From: Crambe crambe
Taxonomy: Eukaryota; Porifera; Demospongiae; Poecilosclerida; Crambeidae
Length of the DNA: 64,000 nucleotides
Reading direction: 5' to 3'
Assembly (NCBI GenBank): GCA_963924555.1
Contig: OZ004590.1
Span: 6,378,001-6,442,000, forward strand
The notes beneath the pieces were generated by a model. It was not told the origin of the DNA and did not search any database. It saw only the letters and a list, made by a program, of their open reading frames with translations. Positions 1 to 8,340 of the stretch are shown here, one piece after another. The first letter of the stretch is position 1; the number at the start of each line of letters is the position of its first letter. The position numbers and the translations under genes are program-made.

Positions 1-16
1 TTTCTCATTCTTCCAG

Positions 17-140
17 CTTCCTACTGATTGCTTGGTTCAAGGCAAAGTGCACTCGGCGAAAATTGACTCTGGAGGCAGGATCAGAGAGGTCACCACTGCT
101 CTCTGACGAGGACAAGAGCCAGAAGATTTGTGTCAACTGA
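17..140 (+). CDS. SLC46-like MFS transporter, 3' terminal exon only (partial)
   Basis: The window opens in an intron. After the acceptor at 15-16 a short exon encodes a final transmembrane stretch (FLLIAWFKAKC) and a cytoplasmic tail that carries SPLLSDEDKS and ends KICVN, with TGA at 138-140. It is nearly identical in layout to the last exon of the complete transporter just downstream (2566-2686; FLLIAWFKAKC, SPLLHSDSDK, ends TSVN). The two are therefore tandem paralogues of the proton-coupled folate transporter-like SLC46 group. The SPLL motif in the tail also occurs in the third copy at the other end of the window. It resembles an acidic dileucine lysosomal sorting signal, but that role is inference. 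The rest of the gene lies outside the window. Confidence 0.8.
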
Positions 141-335
141 AGTGGTTGTAACCTGCACATCGCTAACAACTATAATAGTCAAGATCCCATTTTTAATTTA
201 TCAGCTTGCTTGCGCATGCGCATAAACAACCTTGAACCGGGGGCCGGGGGGTGGAGTCTAGTCAAGCTATCTGCTGATCTCGCGAGCCAGCCCTACAGCC
301 TGCTATAGTGGCCATAGCTATAGCTATAGCCAGCT

Positions 336-2496
336 ATGGAGGACCGAAAAAAACAGGAGCTGAATACCTCTCCTTCATTGGAAAACCAGTACAATCCTGG
401 AAGAGTGTCTGTTTCTCTCAACCCTTGGAAGTGGTACTTGGCATTCCGCAGAGCTAAAATCCTTACAGTGGAACCAGCGATATTCTTGTACATGTTTGCA
501 ACATGGCTGTATTACCCTCTCTTCCTGCAATATGTCTTTGATTATTTCGCTCGACACGAGATTAGGAACACTTCTTTCATACTAGAGAAAGATCATGTGT
601 GTTTCAGTCGCTCACTGCTAGATCAATATGGAGACAATGAAACAATAAATATTGTTGAAGATAAATCCAACATGCTTACGATATACTCTTCTCTAGCCAA
701 TAAACTCCTATCGATCATTGCTGCCATGGTGATGGGACCCCTTTCTGATCGCTACGGGAGGCGACCAATCATCCTTCTGGTGGCAATGGGTGGCATCTTC
801 CAAGGGCTGGGAGGGATTTTCATAACCCATTTCAAACTGAATGTGTACTACTTTCTCATCTTTGGAGGATTAGCAGGTTTATTTGGAGACTTCGCTGCCA
901 TTCTGATGGCTTCTTTTTCGTATGTATCCGATGTAAGCACGGGAAAATGGAGAACAGTTCGAATTGGAATAGCAGAAGCCATGATTTTCTTTGCTGGCCT
1001 TCTTTCAGAGGTTCTGGGAGGGTTTTGGTTTCAAAAACTGAACTGCAATTTTACCCCTCCACTTATGGCTTTTGTTTGCTGCCATGCATTAATCATTCTT
1101 TACACTCTGATTCTCCTTCCTGAAAGCCTATCAAAGGAGGAGAGAAAGATGAAAAGCATGAACAAGCCAGGTGGTCTGCAAAAACAGATTCACGGGATAA
1201 AGATCTTCTTGTGCATGGTGAAGGAATACCCTGTGTGGAAACTATGGCTGGCTATCATTCCTTTACTTATTGTTGTCCTGAACATGACAGGAGCGACGAC
1301 TATTGGAGTGTTCTTCTTCAAGGATTTGAATTGGAATTCAACAGAGATCGGTGCATACCAAGGCACTTCCATGGGCTCACACATGCTTGCTCTACTCCTA
1401 ATACTGCCTGTTCTAACTGCTCTCAAACTTCCCGACCCTCTCATAAGTTTGATTGGAGTTGTATTCAATTGCACTATGAATCTTTTCACCGGATTAACAG
1501 AAGTCACCTACCAACTCTTCATAGGTAAACATCATGATAAAGAATCACTTAGTGGGGTGAGATTAAGAATAGTACAACCCTCAATATTGAATGAGAAAGG
1601 ACTTAATAGCACATTGCAGTAGCTTGTTTCCATTTATAATGACTTGTTTTGTCCTCTCTATTAGTTGCAGTCTTGCAAGGAATGGATGCAATGGTAGTTC
1701 CACCTCTCAGAGGTATCATGTCTAAAAGTGTGTCTGCTAATGATCAAGGCAGGTTCTAACCTTTATTATTCTATAGCTCTCTAAAATGAGACGATTTGAT
1801 TGGTCCATGTGACATGGAATGAATATACTCGTATTACATGCCTGCATGCACATGTGCATAAATTATTGCTATGGTTTTAGTTCTTGTCATAATATAGGCT
1901 TGTCAAAATGGATTGTAGGGACTCTTGTCTCTGCCTCTCACTGTCAGGCTCTAGGTGCTTTGTTACATATAAACTCAGCAGCAAAATCTTCTAAAGAGTT
2001 AAAGCACTATATATTATTCTCCTTTTAGATAAATAAACAAGTTGTTTGTCTCATTTTAGATAGCCATAAAATAAATAAGTTATTGCACCCTTCAGTATAA
2101 TGGAATACCATGATTTATTACACACGAGGTGGGCAATATTTCCCTCGGCCACAGCGTGTTATTCCGTACTGAAGGGTGAAATACTTATTATTACTCTGTG
2201 TGTTTTATTCTTTCTTTCTTTCTTTTAGGAGCTCTCTTTTCTATCATAGCCTCGGTCGAGATTTTTGGTACACTGGTTGCTGGTATAGCTTTCCCAATCA
2301 TTCTTCCCAAGACACTGGAGCACAACCTGACACCTGGTATTGCCTACATCGTGATGGCAGCTCTTGGCACAATAACTATACCTTTCCTAATGTGAGTGCA
2401 CTTTTACACATTAGAAGTGGCTAGCTACTAATGAAAGGGGTAACCTCTTTTCAAGAGTCAACTTCCATGTTAATTTTATACTCTAATAGGGATATT

Positions 2497-2527
<31 letters not shown>

Positions 2528-2686
2528 TTGCTGTTTTTTTTTGTTGTTTTTGTTGTTTTTTTCAGTTTCTTACTCATTGCTTGGTTCAAGGCAAAATGCA
2601 CTACTCATCGAAATGTGATTCTGAAGAATGGATCTGAAAGATCACCACTGCTCCACAGTGATAGTGATAAGACTAGTGTCAACTGA
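336..2686 (+). CDS. SLC46-like major facilitator superfamily transporter (about 518 aa, 4 exons)
   Basis: Exons are 336-1524, 1665-1748, 2229-2391 and 2566-2686. The start is the first ATG of the long frame, 195 bp after the upstream paralogue stops. The protein shows a short hydrophilic N-terminus, a first membrane helix, a glycosylatable loop, and the MFS motif A between helices 2 and 3 (GPLSDRYGRRP, about residues 131-141). A run of about eleven further hydrophobic segments follows, then a tail with SPLLHSDSD. This fits SLC46 members, which move folates, heme or small muropeptides across plasma or lysosomal membranes; the substrate cannot be read from sequence. The second intron has a GC donor (GATCAAG|GCAGGT) and TAG acceptor. 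The exon 2 acceptor is ambiguous between TTAG at 1664 and TTGCAG at 1670; the first aligns better with the 62-kb paralogue. Intron positions match that paralogue exactly. Confidence 0.85.
2074..2189. mobile_element. Short inverted-repeat (MITE-like) insertion in transporter intron 2
   Basis: A 116-bp foldback. The left arm 2074-2107 contains CACCCTTCAGTA and GGAATA. The right arm 2160-2189 contains TATTCCGTACTGAAGGGTG, its near-perfect reverse complement. It lies wholly within intron 2 (1749-2228). No coding capacity. No clear target-site duplication was seen. Confidence 0.6.
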
Positions 2687-3220
2687 ATGAAAATGATTGT
2701 TGCTATTATAGCCTGCATACAGCTAACTAATTGCAGTTGCTTTGAATGTTAACGACATTTGATACTGTTAAATTAATATTTATCTCATTTTTGCTTGTAG
2801 ATAGGCAATTCTGATTGGTCAGTTCAAGCATCACCTCACAGTGATTGATTCATCAATATTTGGGACTGGGTTTCAACTTGAGACCAATGGGACTGGGTAC
2901 CATTGTCGACTCGGGAGTTGGGACTGATGGGACTGGGTCCCTATGTCAACTTGGACAAGGACCCAATGTCAACTGAGGACAGTCCCAACATCAACTTGGG
3001 ACCAATCAGACTAGGTCCCAACGACACAAGATCATGATTGGCGGCGCCAACCCTTTACCTCCCACCTGGCCCGAAAAAGGAGGTAAAGGGTCGGCTGGCG
3101 CACGAGGCGCGCGCTAGAGGCCTTATAGGCCGGCCGAGAGCGCATGCGCAGCTATTCTAGAGCGTGCACGTGGCTTGCTTGAGAGCATTCATTTTTTTTT
3201 TTTGTGGAGGAAAGAGGAAA
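2687..3220. repeat. Intergenic repeats: GGACTGGGT/CAACTTGGGAC minisatellite and GC-rich hairpin
   Basis: Between the transporter and the SANTA-SANT gene. Positions about 2868-3030 hold 5-6 degenerate copies of a unit built from GGGACTGGGTxCCA and TCAACTTGGGACCAAT, in both orientations, so it can fold on itself. At 3044-3101 a GC-rich hairpin pairs GCGCCAACCCTTTACCTCC with GGAGGTAAAGGGTCGGCTGGCGC around a loop of about 16 bases. A CpG-rich stretch with CGCATGCGCA follows at 3100-3180, directly upstream of the next gene's first ATG; it could be promoter sequence. No gene seen here. Confidence 0.6.
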
Positions 3221-5476
3221 ATGTCCTGTTCGTTAAGAGATCATTCCCTGAATCAGCTGGTAGGTTATAAATTGATGCCCAATATTTAGCAGAGAGAAGA
3301 ACCAACCTGTAATATAATTGTTGTCATCAACATCATTTAGCTACATCACATGTTAATTCAGTGCCCATACAGTGTGCAATTGCTGGCCACTGGCCATTTT
3401 CCAACCATTCTTTTTGGCCAGACAATTTCAACTTTAGTCAGACATTCTGTCAGAACAAATTCAAGAAGTCACGTCAATAACCAGACATTGCGTTAATGTC
3501 AGATCCTATCTTATTTTGCACACTGCATGATATATAAGCCATGCCATGCCATGCCACATTCTTCCTTGATAACACATTATTGATGTATTTCACAGCCTTC
3601 AATATTATAGTTGTGCTCAGTGTTGTGGATCCTGTCATAAACATCACTGCAGTTTTCCACTATAATTATCATTGCTGTTTTTCAGAGAGAAATGGCTTGT
3701 TCCAGACCTGTATGTTAATATACCCTATACCACACAGTAGCGGATCCAGGGGGTTTCCATTAAAACCCCCTTTGGGCCGCTATTTCAGCAGCGCAGCGCG
3801 CTGTGCCTACTGAGCATGGTCAGATGTAAGACTAATTCATCCCTCTTTATCCTCTAGTCTCTATCTATTAAAATTTAGCTGCCTAAGTCTTACCATGTCA
3901 CAGCAGTCAGCCTCAGAAGTGTGTGTGGTCAACTAAAATGGGCGTGGCCCAACAAAAATTTTCACACGCATGACCCCCCTTTCTCACATCCTGAATCTGC
4001 CACTGCCACATGTCACATCATTCTTTTTTCTTTTAATTGCAGAAATCTCAGAGAGTTGTTGAGCTGCATAAGTGGTTCTTTCAGATTTTCCCAGGGTCTG
4101 TGACAGTTTTGTGTGTGATTAAACCGTAAGTTGTGGAGTTAACAAAAAAATAACCCAGCTTTTTAGAACCAGAACGAGTATCCTGATTGAGGGGCATCCT
4201 ACAATAGAGAAGTATGGTATGGATAAACTTAGTTCTCTGGGGTGTCCCTGTGTAATGAGATACTTAAATATTGAGTCCATTTTTAAAATAAGTTGTAGCA
4301 ATTATTTATTTTCCGGCAGTGAAGAGGACAGTTTATGGCGATCAAGTGCTATCACTAAGAGGGTGTCCCTCAACACTGTGACCACACTTAGTGGGACAAC
4401 GTACCACCTCAATGGGTCCTTGGAAAAGTCCTTGATGAAGACTTATATGAAGAGAGATGGTGATTTGCCAATCAGGAGTAAAGTCATTTCACAATTTTTT
4501 AATGGTTTTCCCCCAAATTGGGCAGAATTGGTGATAGAGTTGTGTTTACAAGCCAGACTCAATGCGTGAGTTAAAATTTAATGGCCCCTCCTCTTATTGC
4601 CATAATCATTTTTTTCTCTTTCTGATTCCCAGGTTTAAAAAAATCAGCCATCCACCAGGGCCATCCAGGAGCTGTCTGAAAACAGTGAAGGTGGAGAAAA
4701 AAGTAACTTGTTTAAAGGTACAGTTAGTGGAGACCTGACTTAGTGGTCACCTGAGTTAGCACGCAGGTCACCTTATGTATGTAAAAAGAGAGAGCCTGAT
4801 ATTAAACCTATAGATAGAGATCATGTGCTAGTGGATATCATTTCTGACTGTGAGTTTGAGTCTAGAACAAGAGTGGACATCGTCTCTGACTCTTGAACCT
4901 TCTCTTCTGGGTCTTGGTCCTTGTCTTTTTCTTTCTCCTTGTCTTTTTCTTTCTCCTTCTTGACTTCTTTGATCCAATTGCACAGGTCTTGCTGGAAAGT
5001 GGGACACAATGATGTGGAAGTGGGAGAATAAAGTGCACATAATGCATATGACAATGATGGCTTGATAATCCGACCATAGGATGAACGCTAAAATAAGTCA
5101 TATCTAGAAGGTCATACTGAGAGAAAGGACATGGTCAGGGACTGAACAAAGTGGCTGCTATACACACAAGATCTCTATAAGTTCAATATCAGGCTCTCTC
5201 TTTAGGTGACCTGCTAACTCAGGTGATCACTAAGTCAGGTCCCACTGTATTTTCGTATCTAGAAAGTCGTAGTTCATGCAAAGTCGGATTTACAGGCCCA
5301 GGTTCACAAAAAGACTCCAAAGAAAGGTATCAATAATGAGATGATGTCGGAGGCTTGGGATGGTACAGACCCCTGTAATCCACAGGAATTCTTCCCCCTC
5401 TCCTCCATGTGGACACATGCAGATATAAAGAGTCTCAAAGAGTAAGTTAATAGTGAAAGTGTGTAGAAAGCCTCTT

Positions 5477-5553
<77 letters not shown>

Positions 5554-6154
5554 ACATAGGGCTGTTTACTCAGTTCCAGCTATAACGAAAAACTTTTGGG
5601 AGGTGGTGGCTAAGAAGGTCAGTGGAAGTCACACAGCCAGTGCATGCCAGAAGAAGTACACACAGGTTATCACAACACCCCGGCGCAAGAAGAAACTAAC
5701 AAACAGTACCATAAGTGACCCTCTCATCGGTGGACCTGATCCAATCCCCTCTGGGAACACAGAATCTTCATGCAACACAGAATCTTCACGCATGGGTGGA
5801 CCTGGCACTATCAAGAGAAAACGAGAATCAGATGTTGTGGAGATTTTGGTTGAGGGGCACAGTGATGATGTGTTTCAATCGACTCCTTTCAAGAAGAAAC
5901 GCCAAGTGATTTATTTACTACCAGTCGAAGTCGAAGTAAGTCGGCTGATCATAAATGCTTGAGCCAGCATATGATATGACTAGAGGCAGCAATCATTTCA
6001 TATCTCACATTCACAGCCGAATCCTCACAAAGAATTGGAGTCCATCAGGACAGGGGAATTGGTGATGTGGAGGGACATTGGAGGCAGTGATCAGGATGAT
6101 TGTCTCTCAGATATAGATGAGGCATACAGAGATATTTTAGTTAAATTACACTAA
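3221..6154 (+). CDS. MIS18BP1/KNL2-like centromere protein with SANTA and SANT domains (about 376 aa, 8 exons)
   Basis: Exons by phase and homology: 3221-3259, 3686-3709, 4043-4125, 4320-4565, 4633-4717, about 5302-5441, 5560-5935, 6017-6154. The SANTA domain (about residues 25-125) shows the expected V-L-x2-W start (VVELHKWFF), the LWRSSAITKRV and TLSGTTYHLNG blocks, and the FFNGFPPNWAELV end. A SANT/Myb fold follows (about 194-240) with Trp at MWTHADIKSLKE, FWEVVAKKVSG and a closing ACQKKY. In animals M18BP1 recruits Mis18 and HJURP to deposit CENP-A. Vertebrate M18BP1 is roughly 1100 residues, so this version is very compact, with almost no N-terminal region before SANTA. A basic linker (KKTPKK, RRKKK, KRKRE, KKKR) and an acidic tail end the protein. 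Exons 1-2 are inferred only from phase and splice signals. Two transposons sit in introns 2 and 5. An alternative exon 6 acceptor lies 6 bp upstream. Confidence 0.82.
3735..4005. mobile_element. Nonautonomous DNA transposon with CCACA target duplication
   Basis: A 271-bp element. Terminal inverted repeats start CAGTAGCGGATCCAGGGGG and end CCTGAATCTGCCACTG. The copies are flanked by a perfect 5-bp direct repeat CCACA (3730-3734 and 4006-4010). It lies in intron 2 of the SANTA-SANT gene (3710-4042) and ends 37 bp before the next exon. No transposase. CAGTGGCGGATCCAGG-type ends recur in many invertebrate genomes; the superfamily is uncertain. Confidence 0.7.
4721..5247. mobile_element. 527-bp TA-flanked inverted-repeat transposon inside an intron
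   Basis: Terminal inverted repeats of about 70 bp. The left end reads CAGTTAGTGGAGACCTGACTTAG..., the right end ...CTAAGTCAGGTCCCACTG. They continue through GGTGACCTGCTAACTCAGG and GAGAGAGCCTGATATT. The element is flanked by TA dinucleotides (4719-4720, 5248-5249), as for Tc1/mariner-type insertions. The interior holds a GAAAAAGA-rich stretch but no transposase. It fills most of intron 5 of the SANTA-SANT gene and begins 3 bp after its 5' splice junction. A partial copy of the same terminus lies at about 59484-59526. Confidence 0.8.
5484..5549. repeat. (CT)n microsatellite serving as polypyrimidine tract
   Basis: About 33 CT units immediately precede the acceptor ACTCACATAG of intron 6 of the SANTA-SANT gene. 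They make up more than half of that 118-bp intron. Confidence 0.95.
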
Positions 6155-6538
6155 CTTCTGTTCATGTCATTCATATATACTAGTACTTTTTAAATACTTG
6201 ACAACTGATGCGCATGCCTCACCACACTCACTCAAAGTCAAAATCTCTCGTTCAAAAATCAAAAAAAAACTCTCACTCTAGCGGCGACCCATACCAACCC
6301 AAGGGAAGGGAAAGGTTGGTAATGGTCGTCGCTACGCCAGACTACTCTACTGACTCATTCAAAGTCAAAATCGCTCTCACCACACTCAAGTTTAAGGCAT
6401 ACACACCACATACAAAGAATGCTCTCTCACCACACCACTTGCACACAAATTTTTTCCTCATCACACCCACACACAATTAGTACAACTCGCATCTCACCAC
6501 TCACACGCAATTCAATCACTCGCATAATCAGGAGACCT
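6155..6538. other. Intergenic CACTCA/CACACC-rich stretch
   Basis: 384 bp after the SANTA-SANT stop. Low-complexity CACAC/CACTCA on the + strand, with TCAAAGTCAAAATC twice (6232, 6359). No gene or clear regulatory signal seen. Confidence 0.5.
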
Positions 6539-6840
6539 CTATCCTTTTTAAGTATTTTGTTTAATATTTTGTTCCATTTGGACTTCAATTAATTGTTTAA
6601 ACATTTGTTCCATTTGGTCCATATTCTGCTGTATTTGTTGGTGCATATTCCGCTCCATTTCCTTAATGGTAATAGTCAGTCGTCGTTCTGTAATTTCCTG
6701 GATCGATACGGTCAACACATGGTATTAGACACACACACTAACTTACATTGTAACCATGGTTTAATCCTGCTTCTTGTTTAAATTCTTTTTCAAGAATAAA
6801 AACTCTGTCCTGCAGAGGGACAAAAGAATCAGACAGTGAA
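6539..6840 (-). pseudogene. Coiled-coil ORF, two-exon fragment (copy 1)
   Basis: On the minus strand an upstream piece (about 6840-6748, containing FVPLQDRVFILEKEFKQEAG) is followed by a GTAAGT donor, a roughly 50-bp intron ending GATCCAG, and a second piece of about 50 residues rich in Gln/Met/Glu (EMERNMHQQIQQNMDQMEQM) ending in a TAA. The same GTAAGTTAGTGTG intron occurs in the matching copy at 16.4 kb, also followed by a Gln-rich helix. I do not recognise the family. A start codon and a complete frame are not evident, so this may be a gene fragment carried in a dispersed repeat. Confidence 0.4.
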
Positions 6841-7858
6841 AATAGCATATACGCACCTGCCGTATTAGTTACCCAAAGCTTACTTCAAGTGCCATTATCC
6901 GAGGTATATAATTGCAAGATGCACAGGGGATAATAAAGTGATCATTTTTGACCATTAACAATTATGGCCTATATTCATGCAGATTTAAGTTTCTCATCAA
7001 GGATTTACCCCACTGTGTAGTGTGGGACAATGAGGCCAAAAATCTGACAAGAAACTTGAGCAGAAAAAGGTATGTTAGCTACCAGTCAAATTGCTGGAAT
7101 CAAACCTTAGTTCATGACCCTGACCTTCCAAGCCCATGGCCTTGGATGTGAAAGTTGATGAAGCACTGTCTACAGCAAGTACGCAGCTGGGCTATGATCT
7201 GAGGCAAGCCACCGGACAAAGAACTAGCTATCAACCACCATCCAAGAAAGCAAAAAAAGGCAATCATGAATTCGGGCGAACTTCAATTGCCACATGGTCT
7301 ATCACTCCGTCCGACCTGTAATGGGGTGGAAGATGATGTTGAATATCGACACTGCCTCCACTGCTTTTTACTCAGAGCAAAGTGTGTACAATTTTATGTG
7401 TACTGTTTTGAGACGGTGTTCACCTCGAGATGCTACTAAACTTCTCTCTGTTGCAGATAGGAGTAAATTCAGTCGTAAGGAACTCACAGACAGTGAAAGA
7501 ACCCAATTCAGTCCCACGATATATTTGATTGGAATTTGTCACGTGGAAAATGATGTAATATCCATTTGGACATGCGCTCTTTCACCAGATGTAATTTCTC
7601 CTTTTCCCCTTCTTCTGCAATTACATCTGGCTCGCGAGACTAACTGATCCTATCTACAACATAACCATATTAAACCTTTAACAGAAAGGTAGTATGAATG
7701 ATGATCCTGCATGCATGCCAACCTTGCTGGCTGGCTACTTAAGACACAAGATGCAGTATTTAGTATATTTGCAACATGATAAATTAGCTGCAGAATGCTA
7801 CCATTAAATTTTGTATGCAAGATAACCGCATTTCATGCATCATTCTGCAGTGACTATT
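6697..7858. repeat. Dispersed repeat, copy 1 (carries Argonaute debris)
   Basis: This segment matches 16401-17285 in the same orientation. Shared blocks include GGTCAACACATGGTATT, GCAGATTTAAGTTTCTCATC, CCAAGCCCATGGCCTTGGATG, CTGGCTCGCGAGACTAACTG and GAATGCTACCATTAAATTTTG. Copy 1 is longer; copy 2 has a deletion of about 200 bp corresponding to 7308-7512. Together the copies bracket the piggyBac block. Confidence 0.85.
7130..7530 (+). pseudogene. Argonaute gene fragment (N domain/linker), broken
   Basis: The frame at about 7285-7512 reads VYHSVRPVMGWKMMLNID then TASTAFYSEQSVYNFMC and later ELTDSERTQF. These match the conserved Argonaute stretch between the N domain and PAZ (HQSVRP, WKMMLNIDVSATAFY, FMCEVL, LTDSQRVRF). 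Upstream, MALDVKVDEAL (7136) resembles the ALDVVMRH helix, but in a different frame, with stops between. No PAZ, MID or PIWI sequence follows, so no functional protein is possible here. The fragment is embedded in a dispersed repeat and probably arose by capture or decay of a host Argonaute exon. Confidence 0.78.
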
Positions 7859-7863
7859 TCGAA

Positions 7864-8026
7864 CGGTGGGGCTATTCCGAAGGGTCAAATATTTTCAAAA
7901 CTCCACGAGCTTACGAGCTCTCTTTGAAAGATATATTCTATATAATTATTATATCCTCCAACATTGAGCTCGGAAGTCTCAGTAGCTAGTTTCAGAAATA
8001 TTTGAACCTATGGAATAGCCCCACCG
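7864..8026. mobile_element. 163-bp MITE with 31-bp terminal inverted repeats
   Basis: The left end CGGTGGGGCTATTCCGAAGG and the right end ...GGAATAGCCCCACCG are reverse complements over about 31 bp (ending AAATATTT) with a few mismatches. The interior is AT-rich with an inner TACGAGCTC/GAGCTCGGA palindrome. It sits just after the end of the dispersed repeat. No clear target duplication. Confidence 0.75.
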
Positions 8027-8121
8027 TTGCACTTTACCATGCATTGCTATGCTCTCCAGTTTTAAGGTTGCAAATTTTCCTATCTGTACATCCTTTTGGG
8101 TTAGCCTTAGTTTGTCTTCAG

Positions 8122-8148
8122 CCCCCCCCCCCCCCCCCCCCCCCCCCC
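8122..8148. repeat. Poly-C run
   Basis: An uninterrupted run of about 27 C. Possible G-quadruplex on the opposite strand; the exact length is prone to assembly error. Confidence 0.9.
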
Positions 8149-8177
8149 ATTATTAATCGGCTGTCTCCATCCCTGTT

Positions 8178-8340
8178 TTACTCACAGATGATCTTCGGTT
8201 CTAGTCGCAGTGAAGTCCCAAGAAAGAAAGAAATTTAAGTTTCCTACCGGTGACTGGCGAAAACTGTACTCACAGATGATCTTCGGTTCTAGTCGCAGTG
8301 AAGTCCCAAGAAAGAAGTTTCCTACCGGTGACTGGCGAGT
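8178..8340. repeat. Tandem duplication, unit about 80 bp
   Basis: Two copies of a unit starting ACTCACAGATGATCTTCGGT, continuing CTAGTCGCAGTGAAGTCCC and ending TTTCCTACCGGTGACTGGCGA. The first copy has an extra GAAAGAAATTTAA. The GATCTTCGGTTCnAGT-nnCAGTG core is the reverse complement of the minisatellite unit at 17337. Confidence 0.8.

Noticed and set aside
4821..5101. Lys/Glu-rich minus-strand frames (KEKEKDKD)
   Set aside because: Lie inside the 527-bp transposon and arise from a TTTCTTTCTCC repeat; three overlapping frames all stay open, as expected for low complexity.
5304..5555. Minus-strand frame rich in Arg-Glu repeats
   Set aside because: Produced by reading the (CT)n microsatellite as GAGAGA; same artefact at 20812-21099.
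7136..7321. Small protein starting MALDVKVDEAL
   Set aside because: Conserved between repeat copies only as decayed Argonaute-like sequence; frame breaks and no start or splice context.
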